Origin: Xiashengella succiniciproducens
GTDB taxonomy: Bacteria; Bacteroidota; Bacteroidia; Bacteroidales; Marinilabiliaceae
NCBI RefSeq assembly: GCF_023674465.1
Contig: NZ_CP098400.1
Location: 2,136,801-2,200,800 of the forward strand
Length of the DNA: 64,000 nucleotides
Reading direction: 5' to 3'
The first letter of the stretch is position 1, and each line of letters opens with the position of its first letter. The position numbers were made by a program, and so were the translations under genes. The notes under the pieces are model-generated. The model was given only the letters and a program-made list of their open reading frames with translations, was not told the DNA's origin and did not search any database. This document shows, piece after piece, positions 44,365 to 57,300 of the stretch.

Positions 44365-47300
44365 TTACCACTTTTTCATTGATTTGGAAGTTATGATACT
44401 TCCATCAGACCTATACTGTCTCAACAAGACAACTCCATCATAAGCAGAAGGATCAGTAAGCCGCTGGCCATAGACGTTGTAATACTCTTCTTTGACCACC
44501 ACAGGTGCAGCAGCATCTGGATTCCTTACCGAAGTCGATCCTTCAACTAATCCTTTGAGGCTTATCTGTCTTGGATATGCACCCTGAGAAGTGATATCCA
44601 GTATTCCGTTTACCTGCCCCTTTGTAAGACTCGCCTTTATTCTGATAAAGATACTGGTCTCTTCAACTTGTCCATTTGTTGGTATCAGTTGTAAAGTCTG
44701 AACATATTCCCCATCCTCTGTCAGAGCTATCTCATAACCTGCAGGGGCCTGAATCCGGATATTCTCACTCAACACAACACCAGAAATTTTTACTTCCTTA
44801 ACTAGGGACGTAGCATCCTGAAGATTATATACAAAACCCGTAAGCTCAGGCACCTCTCTTTCTGTGGCACCATCAATTCTAATCTCAGTTATGTCATACT
44901 CAGGTGAATTTGTCAGGAAAACATCCTCTATCACAAAGGGGATGTTGCCAAAAGACCAGAAACCGGCAATGTAGATGGTTTTCGGATTTAGATAAGCTCC
45001 TCCGTCATCCTTTTTGGCATATCTCAACCTCACCACTACTTCACGATTGCTGTCAAAGGCAAAAACAGCAGGTGACGACCAGTAATTTGGCTCATCATAT
45101 AACCTGAAATCAGCATTTGCATTATTTGGACCACCAAGACGAACAACCAGATACTTGTAATCAGAGATGTCCAATCCGTCATATTGCCATCCACCAAAAC
45201 CCCACTGACCGGTGATCATGGTACGGGTCTCTTCATCGAAGCTTCCCTCATCCCAAATATTTGGATTTACATAATCCTCAAGCAAAGGGAAAGTACTTGC
45301 CTTCAATCTTGTGGAAATCTCCCTATTTCCACCAAGCGGACCAGTGAAACTGATAGTCATTGAGGATTCTCCTTCATAAAAACTTCTGATAATTCCATTA
45401 TAAATGCTGAACAAAGCAGGATCATCAACCTCATATTGAGCCTCACTTCCAACATCTTTACTGCTTCCATCCGCAAAGACAGCAATAACCTTTAGTTTCT
45501 TAGTTCCCTTAGTTTGAACAATAAGTTCATCTCCCTCCTCAATATATAGGTCTGTCAAAGTCAGCGACTCTTCAGAGTACTGTTCAAAGCCAGCTGGATA
45601 GTACATTTCTTCCGAGAAATCCGGTTCAGTAGTAAACCAGTCAACATCAGCAAAACCACCAGCCTCAGCAGAGGACCTGTAAAAGAGTCCATAACGCAAT
45701 CCGCTACCTGTACTCAGTAGCTCATCAAAGTCTGCCTGATGAGTGTAGTCCCTGTTGTCAAAGCTTGAATAAAACACTCCATGATCATATGATGTCATCT
45801 CGACTCTCAGATATATCTCATCAGATTCTACAGGTTCAAGTTCTAATCTAGCTCCATCTTTGTACACAACCAGTATTTTGCCGCTTTCGCCTGCTTCAAT
45901 ACCGATACAGTTGTCTTCATCTCCTACCAGGGCAAGTCCGGTAAAATCACCAACTTTCATACCTCCAGTTTCAAATCTGGCTCCTGCATATGCCTTCCCT
46001 TCTGAATCAGTATACAACATCACCCTTTGGGTGAGCATTACATCCGGATAAAGTCTGAGGTAACCCGCTCTGTCAAGCAAGGAGAAGGATTCTTCCGAAC
46101 CACTCATCAGGCTCCATTGTGGAGCCAACAACCAATTGCGAAAATTGTCATTAGTTTGCAATTCATATCGGGGTGAAGACTTTGCGGTCCTGGGTTTTGC
46201 AATCTTATCAGCCACACGGTCAGCTGTCAATACTTCAAACTCCCCATCACTATACTCTACAGGCAATAATATGGGTAGTTGACCCAGCACTCCGGAATCC
46301 TCGCTTATGATAGCCCACCACTCACCGGCAACAGTCTCAATCAGGCAACCGGATTCCGGGTTATCCTCATCAATCCATCTGACCTCATCCAAAGGCAGTT
46401 CATCAGCCTTTACATCACTATATGTCCAGTTTACCAGATCGCTGGATTCCAGAACGGTAACAGTAGGTTGAAAATCCTGATTACCTGAAACCAGGTAGAA
46501 AGTTCCATCCTTCCTAACCACAGCGGGAGCAGGAAAATCACCTCTGATTACGGGGTTCGAAAAGGTACCATTACCATTATCGGCCATGGCTATAAACTCA
46601 AACTCAGGTTTGGGCTCATACTCTTCGGCATACTCCTTAAACCAGTGATAAACCGGCCATGGACAGGCTTCCGGATCCGTCAGAAAGGTATAGGGTTGCC
46701 CGGGAGCAGGTGCTTCATCCTTAAACTGTGCCAACAGATGGGCATCAGTAAACAAAAGCCAGCCTACATTGCCGGTGTCGTCAACAATCTTCTTGAAGTT
46801 TGCACCAAAACCATCACCACCGGCTGTTCCGGTTATTGCCTTTCCCCATGAGGAGTTATACTTCGCAGGTGCCCAGTCCATCTCTGTCACAAGGATTGGT
46901 GCAAAATTGGCAACAGGTGTGATCTGTTCATCCCATTCACGCTTAAACACTTCATAGCCATCGGCACTACCAAACCAGCCGGGATATACGTGAATAGCAT
47001 AACCTATATTTTCACCCTCTATAGGGTTTACTGCATATCCCTTGTACTGGGCCTGATAACCAGATCCGGGTACCCATAATACATTCTGAAATCCGTTTTC
47101 ACGAATCTTGTTCACTACAGGCTGGAAGATTTCCTTCAAAACATCGAAGTGAGCCTGGGTGTTTGAACCTACACTACCGTCAGCAAGACGAATTCTTACA
47201 GGCTCATTTGCAAGTTCAAACATAATCTCCTCTCTGTACTTAATCTTTGGATGTGCTGACACTATATCCCAGACCTTCAGCAGATAGGCTGCATAGTTGT

Positions 47301-47796
47301 ATTCATCCTCAACACCAATAACCTCGGGACAAACACCCGGAGGACGCATAACAACATATAGCCCCTTGGAGATGGCATACTCAGCCATCGGGACAAATAC
47401 TTCATCAAGGTACTTTCTGAAACGTGTCTCATCAAAGCAGTTGGGCAACTCATGTCCATCAGGCTGGCACCCCGGGGCATTGCTCCAATACGGGTCCATG
47501 TGTAGTCGGATGAAATTCACCTTCCAACCGGCAGCCATAATCTTGTCTATGATCCCCTTATTATAAGTCAAACAGGCATTTACATCATAGTTATTCCATT
47601 TCGACCCCTGTTCGTTAAACCAAGGGCTATAGGTCTGTACAAAACCGTGAAGATTGATAATATTACCGTGTGGGTCTTTCAGATATCTGCCTTCCACCTT
47701 AAGTCGAGGTGTGGCCATGCCTTCCCAGGCCTTTAGTTCGGGCTGAATCGAAAACAACAGAATTACTAAAAACAAAATAGGTGAAAATCGGATCAT
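44365..47796 (-). CDS. Secreted mosaic protein: GH5-like catalytic domain, remnant GH43 module, Ig-like and CBM-like domains, T9SS-like tail
   Basis: The 1143-residue secreted protein has a signal peptide at 1-23. A GH5-like barrel spans about 30-395 with Glu198 ('FELANEPVRIR') and Glu305 ('ILVTEMDWAP') as acid/base and nucleophile. From about 411 a GH43 start appears ('FSNPVIRGDFPAPAVV'), but the catalytic Asp of the usual 'FPDPS' is Ala423, and after one blade it jumps to the last blade ('GEWWAIISEDSGVLGQLP'). Most of the propeller is thus missing. A GH43_C2-like lectin fold follows (about 540-725), then a Big2-like domain (about 745-830), a galactose-binding-like domain (about 840-965) and an Ig-like domain (about 985-1085). 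The tail 'YYNVYGQRLTDPSAYDG' to 'IITSKSMKKW' resembles a T9SS sorting signal. Substrate: a beta-1,4-linked glycan is likely, but the type is open. Confidence 0.82.
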   Translation of the reverse strand: MIRFSPILFLVILLFSIQPELKAWEGMATPRLKVEGRYLKDPHGNIINLHGFVQTYSPWFNEQGSKWNNYDVNACLTYNKGIIDKIMAAGWKVNFIRLHMDPYWSNAPGCQPDGHELPNCFDETRFRKYLDEVFVPMAEYAISKGLYVVMRPPGVCPEVIGVEDEYNYAAYLLKVWDIVSAHPKIKYREEIMFELANEPVRIRLADGSVGSNTQAHFDVLKEIFQPVVNKIRENGFQNVLWVPGSGYQAQYKGYAVNPIEGENIGYAIHVYPGWFGSADGYEVFKREWDEQITPVANFAPILVTEMDWAPAKYNSSWGKAITGTAGGDGFGANFKKIVDDTGNVGWLLFTDAHLLAQFKDEAPAPGQPYTFLTDPEACPWPVYHWFKEYAEEYEPKPEFEFIAMADNGNGTFSNPVIRGDFPAPAVVRKDGTFYLVSGNQDFQPTVTVLESSDLVNWTYSDVKADELPLDEVRWIDEDNPESGCLIETVAGEWWAIISEDSGVLGQLPILLPVEYSDGEFEVLTADRVADKIAKPRTAKSSPRYELQTNDNFRNWLLAPQWSLMSGSEESFSLLDRAGYLRLYPDVMLTQRVMLYTDSEGKAYAGARFETGGMKVGDFTGLALVGDEDNCIGIEAGESGKILVVYKDGARLELEPVESDEIYLRVEMTSYDHGVFYSSFDNRDYTHQADFDELLSTGSGLRYGLFYRSSAEAGGFADVDWFTTEPDFSEEMYYPAGFEQYSEESLTLTDLYIEEGDELIVQTKGTKKLKVIAVFADGSSKDVGSEAQYEVDDPALFSIYNGIIRSFYEGESSMTISFTGPLGGNREISTRLKASTFPLLEDYVNPNIWDEGSFDEETRTMITGQWGFGGWQYDGLDISDYKYLVVRLGGPNNANADFRLYDEPNYWSSPAVFAFDSNREVVVRLRYAKKDDGGAYLNPKTIYIAGFWSFGNIPFVIEDVFLTNSPEYDITEIRIDGATEREVPELTGFVYNLQDATSLVKEVKISGVVLSENIRIQAPAGYEIALTEDGEYVQTLQLIPTNGQVEETSIFIRIKASLTKGQVNGILDITSQGAYPRQISLKGLVEGSTSVRNPDAAAPVVVKEEYYNVYGQRLTDPSAYDGVVLLRQYRSDGSIITSKSMKKW

Positions 47797-48045
47797 AGAT
47801 TTGGGCTTTTGATTTGTTTTGATTTAGGCTTTAATTGTAATAGGTTAAAATTAACTCAGGCTGAATCATGCCAGTTGTTCTTTTAGATACAAATGTTATG
47901 AAATCAGATAAACAATCCCGGAAATTCCTTTAGCTAAGCATCACGAAAAGTACAGTAGCCTTTTTCTATACAGAAAATACAGACCAGTATCTATCAGAAT
48001 AATAAATGGCGGCATCTATGATAACTCTGCAACTATATACAAAAA

Positions 48046-48071
48046 GGGGCCGCCTCGGCAGAGGCAGCCCC
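48046..48071 (-). terminator. Terminator of the esterase-GH3-esterase operon
   Basis: GGGGC-C-GCCTC pairs with GAGGC-A-GCCCC around a GGCA loop, with one mismatch. Read leftward it is followed by TTTTT, 23 nt past the carboxylesterase stop. The rest of 47797-48093 holds no gene; it must contain the start signals of the GH5-GH97 unit. Confidence 0.82.
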
Positions 48072-48093
48072 GTCAAATTCAATACTATTAAAA

Positions 48094-49653
48094 CTATTGA
48101 GCCCAGGCAGCACCTTCAGGAGAACGTCTCCATTCAAAGTATCTATCCATTACTTTCAGGGCATCCTCATCAGGTACCTGACCTACATAGGGTTCAGGAC
48201 ACAGGTACATTACCCTGCCATTTTCAGGATCAAATGCAGGCCATTCAGGAAGGCCCTCTCCATTGGGATCACCATTCTTAGCAAAGTTGGTCCAATAGCC
48301 AGCCATTATTTCGGCAAGTGCTACATCCCTTTCCGTAGATTCCTGATTCAGGTTCATAAATACAAAGGCCACATCCATACCGTGCGGACTACCGGCATCA
48401 GCCATTGGAGAGTCAGCAGGATATTCAGGATGGTGGTCGAAATAATAATAGTAAACTGGCGCTTTACCTGTCTTGCATTGCAGTCGGGCCCAGCTCCATG
48501 TTTGCCATCCAAATGCAGCATCTCTCATCAGATTGCGAGCAGAACGTGGAATTCTGTCTTCAGCAACGGGATAAACCGCAAGTAGGGAATCAGCATAGGG
48601 GCCAAACCTCCTGGCTACTCCCTCAACAAACTCTTCCGGAGTGCGTCCTGAGGGGAAACTAAGACCTTCGTCAGAGTTGTATCCTATTAATACAGATACA
48701 TCATTATACTCACCAGCTTCATATAGTTTAAACTGATCGTCAGGAATTACATAACCATCTACAATGGGCCATCCTCCTGGTTGTTCCCATCTCACAGGAA
48801 TTAGCTTTTCTGCATCCAGCTTTCTAAGTTCATCGATTGTTGAAACCCCATACTGGTTCATAAAATCCACTCCGTCCTGTTCTGCCACCTGGAGTACCTT
48901 CATATTCTCTCCGGGATAGGTTGTAGGTCTCGATGGACCGAAAGAACCACCACTCTGTGAAATAGCTTTCTGAAACAAGCCTTTGGCCAGAGGAGATGCA
49001 CAAAGCATGCTGACAGAGATACCTCCGGCAGACTCACCAAAGATTGTTACATTATCAGGATCTCCCCCAAAAGCCTCAATATTATCCTTGATCCACTGAA
49101 GTCCTGCAATCTGGTCAAGCAGACCGTAGTTGCCTGAGGTACCGGATGGACTCTCAGCACTTAGTTGGGGATGAGCAAGGAAGCCCAATTGTCCAACTCT
49201 GTATGTAACACTTACCAGTACTACTCCCTTCTTTGCAAGTCTGGCACCATCATAGGTAGGATCGCCTGTAGAACCAAAGCTGAAACCTCCGCCATAAATC
49301 CATACAAGTACGGGCAGCTTCTCTTTTTCCGAGCTTGCCGGAGTCCAGATATTCAGGTAAAGACAGTCTTCGCTTTTTCCTTCTGCAGGACTACCTGACT
49401 GCATTGGTGCAGGACCAAACTGCTTGGCTTCCCTTACACCTTCCCATGCCACAGGTGGTTGCGGGGCCTTCCATCTCAGTTCCCCAACCGGAGGAGCTGC
49501 AAAAGGAACACCCTTGAAAACTCTCAAACCATCTTCAATAGTTCCCTCAAGAATACCTTCCCTGACTTTAACCTGTTCAGGCGAAAGGGTATTGCATGAG
49601 ACAACTATTGCAGCAAGAAATGCTGCAATAGTTGTATTAATAAGATTCTTCAT
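48094..49653 (-). CDS. Type-B carboxylesterase (lipoprotein)
   Basis: The 519-residue protein has a lipoprotein signal ('FLAAIVVSCNTLSPEQ'). The alpha/beta-hydrolase fold of carboxylesterase type B shows 'FKGVPFAAPPVGELRWKAP', 'SEDCLYLNIWTPAS', the oxyanion loop 'WIYGGGFSFGS', nucleophile Ser208 in 'IFGESAGGISVSM', an acidic residue in 'IGYNSDEGLSF' and the His of 'GSPHGMDVAFVF'. In this setting it may remove acetyl or other acyl groups from hemicellulose. It is the last gene before the terminator and starts 9 nt after the CE1-type esterase. The substrate is inferred from neighbours. Confidence 0.9.
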   Translation of the reverse strand: MKNLINTTIAAFLAAIVVSCNTLSPEQVKVREGILEGTIEDGLRVFKGVPFAAPPVGELRWKAPQPPVAWEGVREAKQFGPAPMQSGSPAEGKSEDCLYLNIWTPASSEKEKLPVLVWIYGGGFSFGSTGDPTYDGARLAKKGVVLVSVTYRVGQLGFLAHPQLSAESPSGTSGNYGLLDQIAGLQWIKDNIEAFGGDPDNVTIFGESAGGISVSMLCASPLAKGLFQKAISQSGGSFGPSRPTTYPGENMKVLQVAEQDGVDFMNQYGVSTIDELRKLDAEKLIPVRWEQPGGWPIVDGYVIPDDQFKLYEAGEYNDVSVLIGYNSDEGLSFPSGRTPEEFVEGVARRFGPYADSLLAVYPVAEDRIPRSARNLMRDAAFGWQTWSWARLQCKTGKAPVYYYYFDHHPEYPADSPMADAGSPHGMDVAFVFMNLNQESTERDVALAEIMAGYWTNFAKNGDPNGEGLPEWPAFDPENGRVMYLCPEPYVGQVPDEDALKVMDRYFEWRRSPEGAAWAQ

Positions 49654-49662
49654 TACTGATGA

Positions 49663-50826
<1,164 letters not shown>

Positions 50827-50857
50827 TTAGTTATTAAAGCGTGATATATGTACTTAT

Positions 50858-53452
50858 TTACTTAACGCTCACAACAAAGCTCTTCAGGTCCTTGTCCACA
50901 GAGTTATTTCCATACAGCACCTCATACTCTCCAGGAGCAACTGTCATTGCTCTTTCATCCCAACTGTAAAACTCGAAAGCAGAAGGATCTAGTGAAATGG
51001 CAACATTAGCTGTCTTTCCGGCACCAATTTCTACCCTTTGAAATGCCTTTAAAGTCTTGAGCGGGCCATCAATATCACCAATCTTTCTTATATAAACCTG
51101 AACTATCTCAGTGCCGCTACGCTTACCGGCATTTTTAACAGGAATTGTAAAGTTTAATGTCTCATCCTTGCTAATCTCAGTCTTGCCCACCTGAGCTTTG
51201 CCTATCTCAAATTTGGTGTAGCTAAGTCCGTAACCAAAGGGGAAAAGTGCATCATTCGTGTACCTGTAGGTACGTCCCTTCATTGAGTAGTCTTCGATAT
51301 CTCCCAGATTGTCAGAACTGCGATAGAATGATACGGGCAGTTTACCCCCTGGATTGTAGTCACCAAAGAGTACATCGGCAACAGCAAGACCACCCATCTC
51401 ACCCGGATACCATGCCTGTAGTATCGCCTCACAGCTTGCCAGTTCTGGTTCAAGTGTGATAGCAGAACCTGTACAGTTGACAAAGATGATCTTCTTGCCG
51501 GCTGCTTTAAGGGCTTTCAGACAGTTGCGCTGAACTGCTGGCAATTCGATATCGGTGCGGTCACCACCCTTAAATCCGGGATAGGAAACCGGCATCTCTT
51601 CACCTTCAAGCATACCTGACAAACCCCCAACAAAGATTACTGTATTGATACCCTTAAGTCTCTCTACAAGCGCCGAATAGTCAACATTCTCCTCCCTGCC
51701 TAAATCAAATTCTATATTGGCTACCCAGTTTTCTCTCTGAGCAAAACGAATCTCAATTCTGTAAGTCTTTCCCTTTTCAACCTTCAGTGGAATCCTTGAA
51801 GTCAGAGTGCGCCAGTTGACATACGACTCCATCTTCTCACCATTGACAATCAGTTCAAACAAACCGGTAGCACCACCCTTAAATACTATTTCTTCAGTAA
51901 CAGAAGGAATAAACTCGGTTTCATAAACTGCAGAGAAGCCAAAGAGCTTAACTCCGGGAGCAAATTCATGCTGACCGGCAGCAGTCTGCTTGAGAGGATT
52001 AACAATCTGCTGAACTGCTACAGGTTCCCCTTCAAAGTCAGGATGATTCCAGTATGTAGCCTTAAAACCGGGCTTACCTTCAAATGAAAGCTGTCCGAAA
52101 TAGCTGATTGTTACTTTGTCATCAACAAGGTCAACCCCTTTTTCATAATAGACCTGATTTTTGTCAACCTTTGTAAGAATTCCTTCAAGGATGGAGATAG
52201 TCTCAATAGGAGTCCCGTTGTAATTACCCCATAGCATCTTTTCGTCAGCAGCATTGGGACCAATAACAGCAACTTTCTTAATATTCTTGCTTAATGGCAG
52301 AATATTGTTCCTGTTGTGCAACAAAGTCATCGTCTGCTGAGCCATCTCATAGGCCAGCTTTTTATGCTTTTCACTGTTAAGCACAGATTCAGGGATCTGT
52401 GCCCATGGCACGATAGAGTCCGGATCAAAGTCACCTAAGTCGAAGCGTCCGACAAGAACCCTCATCAGGCTCCTGTCCATATCCTCCTCTGTAATCAGAT
52501 CCATCTCCAATGCCTTTGGAAGATCCTTATATGAATAGTTGTCCCAGATACATTCCAGGTCAGCACCGGCCAAAAGTCCACGTGCAGCAGCATGTATCCT
52601 GTCTGAAGAAACATTGTGTGTTGTGTAGAAGTCGGTAATAGCACCACAGTCCGTAACAACCAGATATTTAAAACCCCATTCGTCACGTAGTATGCGTTGC
52701 AATAATCTGATATTACTACAGCAAGGTTCATCCTCCAGTCTCTGATATGCACACATTACCTGACGCACATCACCTTCCTGAACCAATGCCTTAAATGCAG
52801 GCATATAGGTCTCATAAAACTCCCTTGGACTAACATCGGTAACATTAAGTTCGTGTCTGCTCCATTCAGGTCCGGAGTGCACTGAATAGTGCTTGGCACA
52901 GGCAAGAAGCTTACGATACTTAGCATCTTCTGGCCCTTGTAAACCCTTTACAACCTGAAGCCCCATTCGGGTCATCAGATATGGGTCCTCACCATAGGTT
53001 TCCTGCCCGCGTCCCCATCTTGGATCCCTGAAAATATTGACATTGGGAGTCCAAACCGAAAGGCTAAGAAATCTCCTGTTTTGCTCTCCCCTGCGCATAG
53101 CCTGGTGATACTTGGCTCTACCTTCATCTGAAACTGCATCGAATATCCTATAGACCAGCTCGTCATTAAAGGAAGCTGCCATACCAATAGGTTGTGGAAA
53201 TACAGTAACGCTGTCATTATTGGCGTATCCGTGCAAGGCCTCACTCCACCAGTTAAACTTCTTGATTCCAAGTCTGGGTATTGCATCAGACTGATCACAT
53301 AGCAAAGCAGCTTTCTCTTCAACTGTAAGTCTGGAGATCAAATCTTTTGCCCTGTCTTCAGAACTTAGGGAAGGGTCCTGAAACGGATATTGCTGGCCAC
53401 TGACCCATATAGGTAATGCCAACAAGATAAACAAAACAGTCTTTAGTCTCAT
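50858..53452 (-). CDS. GH3 beta-glycosidase with inserted PA14 domain, probable beta-xylosidase
   Basis: The 864-residue protein has a signal peptide ending near 'WVSGQQ'. The GH3 N-domain has 'IPRLGIKKFNWWSEALHGYA', a form of substrate loop typical of GH3 beta-xylosidases, then 'WTPNVNIFRDPRWGRGQETY', 'LLACAKHYSVHSGP' and nucleophile Asp268 in 'LVVTDCGAITDFY'. The second GH3 domain is interrupted by a PA14 domain at about 435-590 ('FKGGATGLFELIVNGEKMES'). A fibronectin-III-like C-domain follows. It probably trims xylose or glucose from non-reducing ends in the periplasm. Neighbours are esterases on both sides. Confidence 0.92.
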   Translation of the reverse strand: MRLKTVLFILLALPIWVSGQQYPFQDPSLSSEDRAKDLISRLTVEEKAALLCDQSDAIPRLGIKKFNWWSEALHGYANNDSVTVFPQPIGMAASFNDELVYRIFDAVSDEGRAKYHQAMRRGEQNRRFLSLSVWTPNVNIFRDPRWGRGQETYGEDPYLMTRMGLQVVKGLQGPEDAKYRKLLACAKHYSVHSGPEWSRHELNVTDVSPREFYETYMPAFKALVQEGDVRQVMCAYQRLEDEPCCSNIRLLQRILRDEWGFKYLVVTDCGAITDFYTTHNVSSDRIHAAARGLLAGADLECIWDNYSYKDLPKALEMDLITEEDMDRSLMRVLVGRFDLGDFDPDSIVPWAQIPESVLNSEKHKKLAYEMAQQTMTLLHNRNNILPLSKNIKKVAVIGPNAADEKMLWGNYNGTPIETISILEGILTKVDKNQVYYEKGVDLVDDKVTISYFGQLSFEGKPGFKATYWNHPDFEGEPVAVQQIVNPLKQTAAGQHEFAPGVKLFGFSAVYETEFIPSVTEEIVFKGGATGLFELIVNGEKMESYVNWRTLTSRIPLKVEKGKTYRIEIRFAQRENWVANIEFDLGREENVDYSALVERLKGINTVIFVGGLSGMLEGEEMPVSYPGFKGGDRTDIELPAVQRNCLKALKAAGKKIIFVNCTGSAITLEPELASCEAILQAWYPGEMGGLAVADVLFGDYNPGGKLPVSFYRSSDNLGDIEDYSMKGRTYRYTNDALFPFGYGLSYTKFEIGKAQVGKTEISKDETLNFTIPVKNAGKRSGTEIVQVYIRKIGDIDGPLKTLKAFQRVEIGAGKTANVAISLDPSAFEFYSWDERAMTVAPGEYEVLYGNNSVDKDLKSFVVSVK

Positions 53453-53499
53453 CCTTTTTAACTTCTATTATTTTTTAGACTTATAAAAACACTAATGGA

Positions 53500-54390
<891 letters not shown>

Positions 54391-54395
54391 TCAAT

Positions 54396-57300
54396 CTATA
54401 GCAGAAATTCTGATGGCGGTTTTCCATAATGTTTTCGAAATACGGTGCTGAAATAAGCCACACTTGAGAATCCGCACATCTCACTTACCTCGGTAATTGT
54501 ATATCGTTTTGTAATAAGCAAATCCATCGCTTTCTTCATCCTCGCAGATTTGATAAGATCAGTTGGGGAAAGCCCTGTAAGGCTCTTCACCTTCTTGTAT
54601 AGCAGGGAACCGCTAACATTCATCTGACTGGCAAAATCGTCCTTACCAAACTCAGGGTTGGACATATTGTCTCTTACAACCTGCATGGCCCTCCTGACAA
54701 ATTGCTCATTCAGGTCATTTTCCAGCAACGGACCTTCAGTGGCTTCATCGGAAACAGGATCCAATAGCCTCTCCCTCATCAGGTTCCTGTTGGAAATAAT
54801 AGTACTAATCTGCCTTATCAGCAAAGTCATATCAAATGGCTTTGTCACATATGCATCGGCCCCGAGGCCGATGCCATGCATCTGGTCGGATTTCTCTGAC
54901 AAGGCAGTAAGCAATATTACAGGGATGTGAGAAGTCTCATATCCTGATTTTATCAGACGGCACAATTCAAACCCGTCCATTTCAGGCATAAGCACATCAG
55001 AGATCACCAGGTCGGGCAATTCCTGTTTTATATAATCCCATGCCTCCTTACCGTTAGCCATGGTCCTTACAGTGAATTCGGAACTTAGTGCTGCATACAT
55101 GAAGTTCCTCAGCTTGTCATTATCCTCTACAACCAGGATGCTGGAATGCTTTTCTATGCTGCTGTCCTCTGCCGAAAAGTTGCCAAGGATTTTTTCAACA
55201 GGAGAGTCTGAAGCTGCTACAGGATCCATGGATTCTGTCTCCGGGGCCATATCAAACAAATAAGGCATCTCGACTACAAATACAGACCCTTTGTTTTCAC
55301 GGCTTTCAAACCAGACCTTACCCAGGTGTCTTTCAACAATGTTCCTTACCATCAGCAAACCTATGCCAGAACCAAGTATTTCGGAGTTGACAGCATTGTC
55401 ACTGCGATAAAATTCCTTGAACAGATGCTTCTGTCCCTTTTCACTTATTCCAATTCCGTAGTCCCTGACACTGAACACCCATTGCCTCTTTTCGGCTGTA
55501 AATCTGATCTCGACCTTCCCGCCTTTCTTCGAGTACTTAATAGCATTGGAAATCAGGTTGTCGAAAACCTGAGATACAAGATCTACATCAGCCACAGCCT
55601 CACATGACTCCGTGTTGCTTTGAAAATCCAAACTAATATCATTACTCCTGGCATAGGTCTCAAACATGCTGATTCTCTGGAATATGAGGCTAACAACATC
55701 AAACTTAGAAAACTTAAGTTGGTGCTTCTTTCTGTCAAACTTCTGGAAGTCAAGAAGACGGGTCGCCAGTTTCAGAAGTCCCATGATCTGGCTACTGGCC
55801 AGATCAAGATAGTATTTTCCCCTTTCGGTATAGGAGCCTTCCTTACGCAGCTCTTCCACAGGACCACTAATAAGGGTAAGCGCAGTCCTGATTTCGTGTG
55901 CCATATTGGCAAAATAGCTGATCTTCTCTTCAGAGTGAAGTTTCTCCAAAAGACTTATATGATACCTCACGGAAAAGAAAATTATGGCAGAAGCACCAAC
56001 AAAAATAAAGGTCAGAAACCACCAGGTACTCCAGAAGGGAGGATCTACGGAGAGCAGCAAACTGCGCTCATCAATGATCTGCGACAGAGAGCTGTTAAAC
56101 AGCCTTATCTTCAGATTATGAGTTCCACTGGGCAGGTTAGTAAAGGTAAGCATCCGGTTGAGCGACGGCTCACTCCAGTGCTCATCCATTCCTTCAATCA
56201 TCCAGGAGATCTTGGTCTCAGGTCCTATGGTACCCTTAGCCACTATCTCTATAGTAACAGTCTGATTATAATCAACATTCAGTTTCTCAAGTTTATCAAC
56301 CGGAACCACCAGATCATAGACTTCACTGTCTCTGATGGTCCTTCCTGCCACGAAGATATTTTGCAGAAAGATTTCCCCCTGTTCATCTGAAGGTTTGAGT
56401 TCATCTGGATTGAATAGAATAGCCCCAAGGTTGGTACCGAAGATCAGTCGCCCATCCTGCAGTACAAATGCTGCACGAGGGTTGAAAGAAGCGTTCGACA
56501 GCCTCAATATTGAAGAGTAGGTAGTAACCTGTCCGGAAGCCGGATCAAAACGGCAGAGGCCGTTTTCTGTTCCCAACCAGAAATAATCTCCAAGCCTAAG
56601 AATACTGTTTAAAAAATTTGAAGGCAGTCCATTATCAACGGAATAAAGGACCTCCTCACGAGTGTTCAGGTCTATGCTGAGTAGTCCGCCTCCACTTGTA
56701 CAACACCATACCTTCCTATCTTCCACAAGGATATCATTGATAATGTATCCATTGATCAGCCTCTCCATCTGACGAGTCTGCTTATTGAGCTTCACCAGTC
56801 CATAGGTACAGCCAAGTAGCATCTCTTCTGTATTGAGTTCCTTGAGTACATACACCGGTTCCTCATTGTACTCAACAAGATGCCTGTTTGCCCTATCGTA
56901 ACGAAGTACTCTCTCAACAACACCGGCAATCCAAAGATCTCCGGAACTATCCTCGGTTATATCGAATATAAAATCCCCAAGATCAAGGTTCCCATCTCCA
57001 GGTGTAAAGTAATGATCAAGCACCCGGCCTGATTTTCTGTCTAAAGTATAGATCCCTTCAGACCAGGTGCCCGCCCATATTTTACCCTGACTGTCACCAT
57101 ATACTGATAGTATTATCAGGGCCTGTTCTTTATCCCTTTTCAGAAAATTATGCCAGACATTGGTATGGGGATCCCAGCGACTGAGCCCGTTGTTGGTGGC
57201 AAACCAAACTTTCCCGTCCTCATCCTGAAAAATATCATTGATTACATTGTTGATTAGCGAGTTGGGATTGTTGACCACGTGCCTGATTCTCATAACACCG

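Noticed and set aside
55620-56390. A 256-codon open frame on the plus strand inside the hybrid regulator gene
   Set aside because: It is wholly antisense to a well-supported coding region, has no recognisable domain and no start context; it is a shadow of the true gene.
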